From Saururus chinensis (taxonomy: Eukaryota; Streptophyta; Magnoliopsida; Piperales; Saururaceae): a DNA stretch of 64,000 bases. Position 1 is the first letter of the stretch. Every line of letters starts with the position of its first letter. The notes under the pieces are model-generated. The model saw only the letters and a program-made list of their open reading frames with translations, had not been told where the DNA came from and did not search any database. A program made the translations under genes and the position numbers. Where the stretch lies: assembly GCA_035235625.1 (NCBI GenBank), contig CP141150.1, positions 28,784,756-28,848,755 of the forward strand. The letters run 5' to 3'. Positions 39,801 through 50,883 of this stretch are shown in pieces.

Positions 39801-41536
39801 TGTGCCTGTTTTACCATACATGTGAACTATGTTGAGTGACACATTCTCATGATACATTTTTAGTTGCTTTTGTTTCCCTTAAACTAAGTTTATGCTGCTT
39901 CAGGGTGAGTTAACATATGGAAAAATTGGTGAGTGGCGATTTGATAAAAGATCATATCTTCGTGGACCTCCACCAAAGAATCTTCCGCTGCCCCCACCCG
40001 GGGTTCCAGAAAGTGTGGTGTGTATATAGATCTTACTTTTGTTAAATGCTAACCACAGTAGATCATGTTCAACTTCTTTTTGCTTTTATAGCTGCATCTT
40101 CACTGTGATGACTAAGTTGATTCTGAATGCCACAGTGTATATTGAGGTGCTCAATGTCATGGCACATCAGATGGTCCCAAGCATGGTGATAACTCCATGG
40201 TGTTATGTTAATTTGAAGCTTTTTTGTTTGCTTTTTTATCAGTTGTGTAATGTTCATGCATCTCCATGTTTAATACACATTCTCTTACAGCAAATATGAA
40301 GCTGTTATCTATAAAGTTCGGCACTTAAAGCTGTAATTAAGGATGCTTGTTAAAATTAACGTCATCATAATGGTCATCAGCATAACCATCAACATGATGT
40401 GTATCTTATCCCTTCTATGATTTATCTCAGCTTTTTAGGGTTGGCAAAAAATTTTTTTATCACCCTTCATTGTTGTCATATTCTAATGATGATATAGGAT
40501 ATATCTGAGATGTTTGCATAATTTGAATTTCAGCGACAACTGAAACTGTGGTCTAACATAAAATAAGTGGATGAAGATCAAATTATGTCTTTCTTGAATT
40601 ATCTTCTTTAATGGGTTGAGCTTTAGAAAAAAAATTAGCATGTTTGCCTTTGTAAAAAATTTAATGAAAATGCCTGAGGTGATACAAGAAATATTTGAAG
40701 CTTTGTCTAGTGCGCCATGCTCTCTCTTTAAGATATATGACTTTTTTTGTGGGACAGCTGAAATCTTAGAATTCTGGGTTAAATGCCTAAAAAATCTATT
40801 AATCATATGAAAATAATTCCCTTGAGTCTTTCACTTTCTGGGAGAAAAAACCATTTGAGAAAAGTGATAAAAATAAACATATTGACTGATATTGGACGTA
40901 TTTTGGGTATTAAACATACATAAACATGTATTATTGAATATTTGTGCGATAAGTACTTATTTATTTCATACATATATATGCATGCATATGTATATACCAA
41001 CTCACACACACACTAAAGAGAAAGATTAGACATATGTTTCTACTTATAATAAATTAATACAACTTTTATGAAGTTGGAATTCAAAGTTGGAACAAACAGC
41101 ATGATGCTCTGGAATTTTGGATCTTGATGTTTGAAGTTGGCCTATGCTATAGTGACTCTAGAACTGTAGGTTGATGAATGTATTAGGCAAATAGTAATTT
41201 CCACAAAAGACTATTTAGCATCTGGTTTCATTCTAATTGCTGTTATGACTTTATAGTCATGGCTTCCTGGTAATTACTTAATCCTTAAAATTACTTTTGT
41301 GATGTTGATGGGAGTGGTTTCCTCCTTTGTATTTTCAATATCTGCTGCAGCTTTGTCTCTAATTTTGAAGATGAATGCTTCTTTCAATTTTGTTGGGGGA
41401 TCTACTTTTTAATTGATTGTCTGAATTGACAGATTGTTTACAAGTCTTTTATTCTCCTTTATGCTGTCAGGTGACCTTGGTAAAGAAGGTCAATGAGGCC
41501 ACAGCTAACATTCCCAACTGGGACAAAGAAACATAG
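36811..41536 (+). CDS. HPAT: Hydroxyproline O-arabinosyltransferase (HPAT/RDN1-like, GT95), intact
   Basis: This is a Golgi type II membrane glycosyltransferase that adds the first arabinofuranose to hydroxyproline on extensins and secreted signal peptides such as CLE. Relatives are Arabidopsis HPAT1-3, legume RDN1/NOD3 and tomato FIN. Eight exons: 36811-37227, 37743-37810, 37930-38131, 38532-38629, 38712-38781, 38874-38945, 39904-40017, 41471-41536. They total 1107 nt, giving 368 residues and TAG, all in phase with GT-AG introns. An N-terminal hydrophobic anchor lies at about residues 12-33 (PLLLVLLTIGVFIVTYNLL). Conserved blocks are FHVALTATDAPYSKWQCRIM, PWAFVQWLEQA, LMAEPDH (about 165-171), then GPVSNVDPIGNSPVII, DPETDKAFGWVLEM, FTYGCDYSLKGELTYGKIGE and PPPGVPESVV. 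Translation could instead begin at the second ATG (36829, MGRATP). No lesion was seen. Confidence 0.96.
39304..39784. mobile_element. Tourist-like MITE in intron 6 of the arabinosyltransferase gene
   Basis: The element is flanked by TTA (39301-39303 and 39785-39787 region). Its left end ATGGCCGTTTGGATGAGG and right end TATCCAAGCGGCCCT form an imperfect inverted repeat. Internal copies such as gggtttaccaaacatgattc echo gaggatttaccaacctgatt near the left end and suggest longer imperfect arms. TTA duplication points to PIF/Harbinger. It is removed with the intron, so the protein is unaffected. Confidence 0.7.
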
Positions 41537-43610
41537 TTCGAGTAATAGAAGACAGCTTTTGAGCAACCCTAACTTTTGGCAACATACAGGATACAGGCTT
41601 CACAAGTGAGACCTTTTGAACAAAAACTGCAGCTTGGATACTTAGTTAGTGAAGAAAAGGTTAAAAGCAGATTGAACATAATCTATTTTTCCGTTGTTTT
41701 TGACTTGCTACCAAATAAAGGTATCTATCTACCTGTGAAATATGATCAGATGAACAATTACAGCCATTAATAGATTTAATTATTTTTCAGTTTGAAGATT
41801 GTGCGCATGTTCTAGATAGAAAACGATTGAGGGTTCTTGCATAGAATTCAGACCTGAAAGTCCTTATGTGTAAATTCTTTTTGGGTCAGTTAATATCTTA
41901 TCTATACCCTTCAACAAAATTCCAGGTTTGTATGAGCTGGTTAGGCAAAAGTCACATGGAACCCGGTTTTAGCCACCGTCACGCCCTAAATCACAAGGTC
42001 CACCTCCTTGTCAAGCAGGTCATTCATCTCTCATGTGAAGCACGTAATGTTGACATATTGCCATGGTCATATGGGCTGGTTGACCACCAGGTCCAGGGCG
42101 TCGGTTTTCAAGCTTGCCGTTAGAAAAATGAATGAACATGGGAAACGTTCAAAAAGTCTTTAGACGGTTCAAAAGTCCAATTCCTTCAAGGGCCTATAAA
42201 AGTCGTTAGAAGATGGTGAAACAACCTTTCCCAAGTACCACTTCCAATTTCAGCGTATGAGCCAAGGCCTTGTCTTGTAACCAATAACGTATCATTGTTC
42301 TTGTACTAAATTGATGGGATTAAAAGCATGTTTGATGAGCCTGAATCTTTGTGAAAAGTGCTTGATAAACCAACTTGGAGGCCGACTCCAAATCAATCAG
42401 TGTGCACAAGAGTTGATATGATAGACTGAGACCGTATCAGTTGGTGGAAGATCACCCCGGTACGTATGCCTAGGCGTTGGACTGACACGGTATCAATATA
42501 ATGAAGTGACAAACATGTTAGCACATGCGTTTATGACATTGACATGAGCTAGTGTGATGATCGATATAACTCCTATAAAGTGGAGGATATCTCAATGAGG
42601 ACTAAAAGAATTTCCCGCCAAATTAATTAGGGAAGTTGTGCTGCCACTTCTGTCGATTGGGAAGCAATGTAGGAAGGCCATTTGACCTAAACAGACTCCA
42701 ACTATGAGGTATTGACCCAAATATGTATAACTCTTATGTATGGACATAAATAGACTTATGCACATATAAAGGTCATACATATGACATAAAATAACTTAGC
42801 TACCCTTACCTCATTCTTCTTCCACTCCAACTTTAGTAGTGTACTTATTAAGTTATGCCTAACCTCAATTGCCTCCCAACCTCGTTCTGCCTCTAGCTTC
42901 GTTGATGTCATCGCCTCCCTTACCTCATCCTCCAACTTCACCGCTACTCCCCTGCTTCCGCCACTAGCTCCACAACCGCCTTCTTCTTCTCCTCCTCCAC
43001 ATTTTTGGCATTTTGTGGGACTAGGTGCAATCCAGCCATGGTCATTGTAAGTCTCAAGGGTTTGGCCATTGTGGCTCCAACCAATCTAGATTTCACTTAA
43101 TCATGACCTTCATTGATTTTGGCACATGCTACAGCTCCGTTAATGTCATTTTTTAACATGGGAGCTATATAAATTTTATATTTTCTTTATTTACAAGCGT
43201 CAAACTTAAAATTAAATCCTTAAACATCTTCAAGTACTTAATAACAATAATGAGTTTTATTCTTACTCAATCAAGTATATGAAAAAAGAAACTAAGAGAG
43301 AAATAGGATAGACAAAGCTTGTTTAAATATGTCAACCGCCAATGCCAAAATGTTGATTGCCAAAATGTGTCTTCTTTACCATAGGCTTTATTTTTCTCTA
43401 ACACTAGCATTGTAGAAGGAGGTGGACGGCGATAAAGAAGAACATGCAATTGACAATCAACAGTACCACCTCAGTTATATGCTAAAGAGATTGTCAGACT
43501 AAATGGGGTACCTTTTGCATTGTTTCTAATCGAAATCCACATTTTATCTCTAGAAAGTGAACAAGAAGCTTTGGGGTCAAAATTGAACATTACTACTTTT
43601 CATCCTCATT
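41537..43610. other. 3' region of the arabinosyltransferase gene and intergenic DNA
   Basis: The first few hundred bases after the stop are probably 3' UTR (for example the AT-rich stretch at 41670-41820). From 41930 to 43610 no gene or defined element was recognised. The 85-codon frame at 41866-42123 and the Ser/Pro-rich text at about 42940-43010 have no family resemblance. Confidence 0.4.
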
Positions 43611-43611
43611 A

Positions 43612-44115
43612 CAGATGGAGAGTCAAACCCTGGAGAGCATGCTTAGAGCATGCATTATAGATTGGAGAGGCAATTGGAATAACTTCTTGTCATTAGTCTA
43701 GTATTGACATGGCCTCATATATGAGGCATATATATGGGCGAACATACCAATCATCCACTTGTTGGGATGATGTGGGAGAGTGCAGAATGTTGAAGGCATA
43801 AATCTTATACTAGTGTACTGATAAGGTAGAGATATAAAATGAAAATTACAAATGACACAAATTAGACAAAAAAGTTATGTTTACAATCGTCCTAAGGGAA
43901 TTAGATTTTGAAATAGGAGATTATGTTTTCCTGAAAGAATCTCTTATAAAATGAGTAATAAGATTTGGAAATAAGGGGGAAGTTAAGTATGAGATATGTT
44001 GGACCATTTGAAATATTAGATAAGTCATTTTCCTATTACTTGCTCTTCTTCCTAACTTAGCATAATGTGTTCCATGTTTCTATCTTAAGAAAATACCTGA
44101 GTGACAAGGAAAAGC
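43612..44115 (+). pseudogene. Chromovirus-type Ty3/gypsy integrase C-terminal fragment
   Basis: In shifting frames the sequence reads ESMLRACIIDWRGNWNNFLS, then CWDDVGE-like, then RQKSYVYNRPKGIRF, GDYVF and YVGPFEIL-like text. LAHNVFHVSILRKYL-like text comes at 44055-44098. These are the successive blocks of the integrase C-terminus and the stretch preceding the chromodomain in Tekay/Del-type chromoviruses. Frequent stops and frameshifts show an old fragment. No LTR belonging to it was identified. Confidence 0.75.
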
Positions 44116-46025
44116 CTTGTGTAACATAGCATAATGTGTTCCTTATGTTGGACCATGTTTTACTTGCTAATTGTAGTAGACAAGGTCGATCCATAGGGAA
44201 AGCCTTGTGTAACAAAGAAAATAATTATGAAAAATAGAGGAAAGAGAAATTAAGAGAGAAAAAGTAGAATAGTATTGAGGTAATAAAGAGTTAAGAAATC
44301 AATAAGAGAAAACACTAAGGCATTGAGGGTCATTGTAACATCTAGTGATGTTCTTCATGTATCATGTTATCTCAGTTAGAATCTAATAAAGATTCTATAT
44401 AACTGGAAGATATGAACATTAAAAGAAAAAATAAAGATAGGAAATAATTTGGATAGATGAAGGATAAAAATAATTGTTCCTTCAAGAGTTCTATGTATCA
44501 AAACCACAAACTACAAAAGATCAAGAAGGAGAGCCTTCAAGTGTCTTATGTATTAAGATCATAAAGAAATAAGAAGAATAACAATATCAAATGAACATCA
44601 TTTTAATAACCAATACTTACTTCAAACCATTGAGGAAACATGGATAGAACTCAATTAGATTGTTACAAATCACCTTTAGCCTTAGCTAGAAAGCTTAGAA
44701 AGTCATTACAATAAAACTAAAAACAAAAGCTACAAAAGTAGAGAAGAAAAATAAGAGAAGAGAACTTCAAAGAGTAGGGGATGATGCCTCTCCCATGTCT
44801 ACCCATTTATTTATAGGAGTAGAAATGGTTGCTTCAAAGGGGAAGGTTTAATCATATCCCTTGATTGCTTCTTGATTGATTGCTTCTTTGGCAATGATTA
44901 GATTCTAAATTAATCAAATAAATTAATAATTTATTTAGCAAATAAGTATCCTCTAGTCTTCCTTATGTGTATCAATCACAACCAGTGAAAAGATCCTTCA
45001 TGTGTTGGCCTCGGGTTAATTTATTAGTTATTTATAGCCACGAAAGTTTTCTTTCTAATGCCACCATAATCATATTAATCCAAATTATACATAGAAAGAT
45101 ATGACCAAAATACTAAGGCTATGTCAATCTGTCCAAATCAGCTTCTTCTCAAATTTGGTTCTCTTGATGCAAATTTGAAATCCAATGAGTTTACAAGGTT
45201 GTGTTCGACCATTTCATTCATTCTTAGAGCATTAAGAGCTCATTCTTGACCCTTGAATAGATTTAGGTACTTGGGCTTCACTTCTTCTTCCACTTAGATC
45301 CTATCAAAGCCAATTTGGACTTGTAAACACAATGGAAGTCAAACTCACCTATTTAAGATATAAATAGCTAAATCAGTAGTGAATTAACACAAAATAGGAT
45401 TCCAATTCAAGATTTTAAAACATTTACTTGAACATTATTTTAATGCATCACGCGGCACCGCCTTCAGGGCTATGTTGCATAGCCATTTTTGGTGGATCCA
45501 TAAAAAATGGAGGTATGTGCGTCATCACGCGCTGTCATCCCGTAACGCACAGTGCCGCATGTCACAGGCGGCAAAATTCCATTTTTTTAAGTTCCAACTT
45601 CAAATGACCATATCTTTCTACCACAAACTTAGATTCGGCATTCTTGATGCAGTTGAGCTCGTATCGACAAGCCTTACAAAAGTAGATCACTCATAAGTAG
45701 GTTATCCTATACTTTTCAAGTGGATCCTACCCATAAGACACATTTCCCGAGGTCATAATTTTTTCTCCCGACCTCCGTTTCTCACGTTCTTCGACTTGTT
45801 ATGTTTGTCTCCTCGAACTCTAACTTATATTTAAGAAATCATTAAATAATAAGCTCTACAAAATTAAAATTTATTATCAATACTTTGTTTGAGAAATAGA
45901 AATAGTACCAAAAATTTAGGTTTGTAACAACCCTTGACATTGTGGAGCATCGGTGTTTGTTGCATAGATATGCCTACAACTGAAAAGTAGCATTTTCCTT
46001 CAATTGAAGGCTGCAATTTCTACTG
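44116..46025. other. Intergenic DNA without recognisable features
   Basis: The first part repeats taacatagcataatgtgttcc (about 44122) close to the integrase-derived copy at about 44058, a small duplication. The rest is A-rich, with no frame above 75 codons and no recognised domain. The 74-codon frame at 45472-45696 lacks any family signal. Confidence 0.4.
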
Positions 46026-46033
46026 CATCTTCT

Positions 46034-46034
<1 letters not shown>

Positions 46035-46108
<74 letters not shown>
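46035..46108. repeat. Compound microsatellite (CT)n-(AT)n
   Basis: About 16 CT units run directly into about 18 AT units. This is a likely polymorphic simple repeat with no flanking element ends. Confidence 0.9.
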
Positions 46109-46356
46109 TCATTAGCATTGGAGACCCAACCCCTAGTTTTCTAAGTGTTGTTGGGCATCTATGAGAGTGATTAGAGCATTTTGGCTGCATTTGACAAAAG
46201 AAAGAAAAGATGGCGACAAAGGAGAAGAAAGGAGGTAGTGTACAAGCTTAAAGACCAGTGTCGATGAGGTAGGATTACAAACTATTAATAACTACCTAGT
46301 TCTGGAATGATATACATTGAGATTCAAAAGTTCCTAGCAAGATTTCCTAGTTTATT

Positions 46357-48359
46357 TGTCATGCCCCTAATTTTACACATGCATTTAAAAAAAATTCTTT
46401 TTGGAAAACATGCCATAAAACCTTGTGTATAATGCAACAGAATAATAATTAATCAATAAATATTTGATATGATCAATAAACATTGGGAACACAACTTTTT
46501 ATTTTCACAAACTAGGCTTTATGAATAATATCATATATACATTACTAAAATTATCTAAGTCACCTTAAAATAATCAAAGGATCTATTGTTGGGCACTTGT
46601 CTGTTACAAAAATACTTTGACCAATAACAGCAGTAAATGACACATGTGCCTAAATAACTAACCTAAAGAAAAAGATAAGAACTGAAGCAACAAGAAGATT
46701 GTTCAAGACATATTCACCCACAATACCTACACTACAACATATGTTGAGTATACAAATATAGTCAGTGAGATTGAAAAACAAAAATAAATAACCAACAAAA
46801 TATTATGATAAAGATCCAATCAAGTCAAACATACCTTCTAAAGTCACAACTAGACTTATAGGAAAAAGGAACCAAAAGATAACATGTTCTTTAGACTCGA
46901 TAGTCACATCTAGGAGTCCAACCACCCACACAAGACTATGAACTACCACAACTCGACTTTAACATTTTCTTGAAGCCAACTCCTAGCCTTATCCACGCCA
47001 TGAAGCGAAGGTCCACAAGGGCTCATGGATCTAAGTGATCGAGATCTCGACTTCCATAATTATCAAAACCTCTTGTATTGCATTGTGCTAGGCCATTCAT
47101 CTTTTAATGCTATGATCCTTTGAACCTAACTCCAAGGCCAAAGGAGCCGCTCTCTATACAAACTCCCACTTTTGGAAAGTTGGAAGACCGTGATCTTGTA
47201 TCATATCATACCTTTACTTCTACATAGCTAAAATGAGTCACTTTGAAGCCAACCAAACACTAGGATCCTTTGTACATGAGTATCAAATGCAAAGGAGATA
47301 ATGGGTGACTATCCATAACAAGGATTCACACATGCATAGGGCTTACTTACCCCAATATAATACATGCATAGTATCATGCATTCAAGCATACAAAATGCAT
47401 GAAAACTATGCTATTGTATTACTTATAAATAGCATATATTTCACCAAAAAATATGCTTGAATTTCTAAGTGATGATGTACCATTGGTAACTTCATCGACA
47501 TTTAATCTAGGGCAATAGTGACCATTCATGTATTGTCAATGCATCGAACCCTTACTAATAGTGAAAAGGTTATGGAAGCTCACCTTACTAATGCCACCAC
47601 TAACACTTCAATCACACTACCGGTGACCTATCTAACATTGAGACAGCTCAACGCGTTGATGTTGGTACTGGTCATCTTCTTCCTATCACCAACGCAATTA
47701 TTGAAGTGTCAGTAGTCATGTCGATATACAAAGAAAACAAACAGAGACCGCACTGAATCTCTGAACACTTTCTTCCGACAAAACATTGTAAAATCTTCAT
47801 AAAGATGAAGTTCCTTACAGTTCAAACACAAAAAGGGACTCTAAGATAAACATAAAGTGAAATTACCATTGTTACACTAAACATGGTAAAATCCTCCATT
47901 AATAAGTCGTGCATATGTTTGAAAACCAGCTAAGACTTAAGAAAAGAATAAAGCGCATTAAACTCAAACATTAAACAATGATAAGGTTTGTAATCTGACC
48001 TTGACTTCATGTTGATCTTTCTCCTAGCACAATCTCTCCTGCACTTCTGCTCCAGAGAACACTCCACTCTCACTTGGAATTCATAGAAACTTCCCCAAAA
48101 TCCTAAAATTTCATGATCTCCTCCATTTAAATAGGGTGTAACTACCTCAAAGAGTCCCAAACCACATAATTTTCCATGATTTCCGAAACAACAGCAACTT
48201 ACGGTTTCACCTATGCAATCATCAACACATCGATACCTACTAATAGTTAAAACCACTAATCATTAATGCAAGCACCGACATGTCGGTGACGGCCGATGGA
48301 AAAATAGAGAGTTCGAAAATAAAAGATCACATTTTTCTTGAAAAAAAAAGGGTGTCACA
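46357..48359 (-). mobile_element. Family X solo LTR (2003 bp), copy X3
   Basis: The plus-strand ends are TGTCATGCCCCTAATTTTAC and GGGTGTCACA (TG...CA). Perfect TTATT duplications flank it (46352-46356 and 48360-48364). It contains the same blocks as X1, X2 and X4: gttgagtatacaaatatagt, gagatctcgacttccataat, cttttaatgctatgatcc and actcccacttttggaaagtt. The complement reads gtatactcaac-like text where other plant LTRs carry tactgagt motifs, so the LTR is probably leftward. It has no coding content. The 108-codon frame at 47930-48256 on the complement lies in the presumed R region and is not a known protein. Confidence 0.8.
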
Positions 48360-48364
48360 TTATT

Positions 48365-49645
48365 GATCTATGGGATTGCAATCCAATGGAAAACCATGTT
48401 GAACATGTTTGTGACCATCGTCATCAATGAATGGGGCCATCACGATGGGCTTAGGTTATAGATTTGGAACTAACAAATGCCGTCAATTAGGTTGTAGTTC
48501 TAGGATTGACAGATGCCCAAATGCTATAAAATGAAGTGTTTGCTTAGTTTTATGAGAGAAAATAATTCGGGAAGGGTTATGGGGAACACCAACATAGCCC
48601 TCAACTCTATTGAGCAATTGTCAATGGTCTCACATTGGCTGTTGAGGCAGTGTCAAGATGTGATAGCATTGGTGGGGACCCATTAACTTGGAGTTGATAA
48701 GCCAAGTGGTACCCCAACACATGAAGAAGGAGCTTTGTATCACCCTCAACACGATGAACAATATGTCAACAATGGTGTTGACAACCTTCGACACAAGGCC
48801 AGACATATTGTTGATGGTGTCGATAGAGTCTAGAGTGATAATGGAGGAATTTTTTGAGGGATTTAGTTACCCAATTTCATTAGATGGTCTTAATTATAAA
48901 GAAGAACATGAATGGGATAGCTTCAATGAAAGAGAAGCTAAATAGTTTTGTATACACTCAAGAGGTGATGATCAAACAAAAGGGTTCACAAGAGGTGAGA
49001 ACCAAAGAAGCGTTTCATGAGAAATCAGAAAGACATGTTGACGAAAGAATGGTCTTCATGTGATTTTTGATCTTCAAATGACTGTATCCATGTTGATTGG
49101 GTAGTCCTTTTGCATAGGGCTACCTACCTTTAGAGGGCCTTAGTGAGCACATGTGTGGGTGGTTTTCGGGGCTTTAGGTTTGCTACCATTGTCCATGAGC
49201 CATGGTAGGGCTTTTACTCCTATTTCGTGGCATGGGGTTATGGTCAACTAGTCAATAGTGATTATTGGACTCTTGAGACCAGAGTTCATGTACATTTGTT
49301 TCATTCTAAGCATAGAGTTGTTGTGGTAAAATGGGCTCTTGAGATTAGAGTTGGGTGATTTGGGACACCTTATGAAAAGGTGTGAGTAAAGAAGACATGT
49401 AGTAACTGTCATGAAAAGAACCCTAATTTTGAAGAAATGATGTATTGTAATCCTATTGGTTATATGTAGATGTACTCAAACATCCTAGTGGTGTAGGTGT
49501 AAAGGTGCAATAGGAGGTTCATTGAGTGAAGTGCAACAATGATGCCATCAACGTTGTAAGAACTTTCTTAAATGCTATTTTTAGTTGGTTGTAATAAGGA
49601 ATGTGAGATGCCAATTTATACTCTATTTATGATCTTGACATTGCG
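48365..49645. other. Unassigned intergenic DNA
   Basis: No protein, tRNA or defined repeat was recognised. The 85-codon frame at 48688-48945 looks weakly coding-like (MELISQVVPQHMKKEL) but resembles no family that I know. It may be retrotransposon debris. Confidence 0.3.
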
Positions 49646-50085
49646 TGTAACATCCATGAATTTCTAAAGTCTCCAAACTTGGCTATCTGAAAATTTGAGT
49701 TTGACCCTTAGACCTTCTTAGTAGAATAACTCCTTAAGTACGAGGAGTTTAGGTTTGAGACCTATGCATATAGAAAGTAGATGGAAATAATTTCATAATG
49801 CCGCCACCAAGAAAGTGCAAAATAGAGTTCGGTGAGGGAGATAATAGTTGTTTCAAGTTGGACATGACGCATAAAAACCATTTACCTGAATTAAATGTGC
49901 AAACTGGCCATGTACTTAAGATTTGTAGGCCTAGTTAATTTAAGTGACGAAAAGTAGTTAGAGAGGCCTAATTGGGTTGCCATTTTGCCCAAATTCCTTA
50001 GGATATTAGGAACCTTAATCCCAATTAGTATAAGAACTTGCCTATGGTGCACCTTAGGTGGGAACTTTTGGGAGGAGAGAGAAGG
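49646..50085 (+). mobile_element. LTR B, left part (host of the nested insertions)
   Basis: It begins TGTAACATCCATGAATTTCT and runs parallel to LTR A at 50884. The shared blocks include gtttgacccttagaccttct, gtagatggaaataatttc, accaagaaagtgcaaaatag, gaaccttaatcccaattag and gggaacttttgggagga. It is cut at 50085 by LTR X4 and resumes at about 55690. The plus orientation is inferred from the TATA-like position in its relative A. Confidence 0.7.
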
Positions 50086-50883
50086 TGTGACGCCCCCAAT
50101 TTTACACACTCATTTTATAAGACTTTTCTCCCATTAGAAAATGTGTCATGCTACCTTCATAATATGTAGCAGAGAAATCTATTTAATATGATTATAAAAA
50201 CGATAAAAACTAAATTGGTGACATGATATTCACTTCTTTCACAAATCATTGTTTGTAATAATATTATAGTTACATTTCTAAAATATCTATATACACTAAA
50301 GTAGCTATAGGATCTACAGTTGGGCACTTATTTGTTACCTATGCTCAAGTAAATAAAAATAATAAATGACACTCTTCCTTGCCTAAAGTCAAACTTATGA
50401 AATAAGATGAACTAGCAACTAGAAAGAAGGACTTCATACCTTTTACGACCTTCCCACTCCCTCTAAGCAAACTCTTCTACCTAGATAAACCTTCACCACA
50501 AAGGACATTGAGTTTGCGGGTATACTCAGTGGGAATGCAACAACAAAAATAAGTAATTTCACAAAAACATATTGAGAAAGAGATTTTCAAAGGAAATAAT
50601 TTGCCAAGTATCAAATCAAATTGTGTGTACCTTTCCGAATCATAACATATTCACAACAAAGATATTCAACTTCAAGGTTCACTAGACATGATAGCCTCTT
50701 CTAGGAGTTCGTGACTCTAGTAGATACTAAACTACCACAAACACAACTTTAGTCTCTATCTAAAGCCTTCCCCAACCCAAACACACCATGAAGCAAGAGA
50801 CCACTAGAGCTTATGGACCCTAGTGGTTGAGATCCTGACTTTCATGATTATTGAAAATCTCTTATATTGCATTTCACTATACT
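50086..50883 (-). mobile_element. Family X LTR, copy X4, left part
   Basis: It begins TGTGACGCCCCCAATTTTAC and follows X3 block by block up to aatctcttatattgcatttc. There it is interrupted by LTR A. The X sequence resumes at 54471 with cagtaatcttttaatgctct, giving the same spacing as uninterrupted X3 once A is removed. Confidence 0.75.

Noticed and set aside
40483-40806. 107-codon complement frame in intron 7
   Set aside because: Intronic, A/T-rich, no domain.
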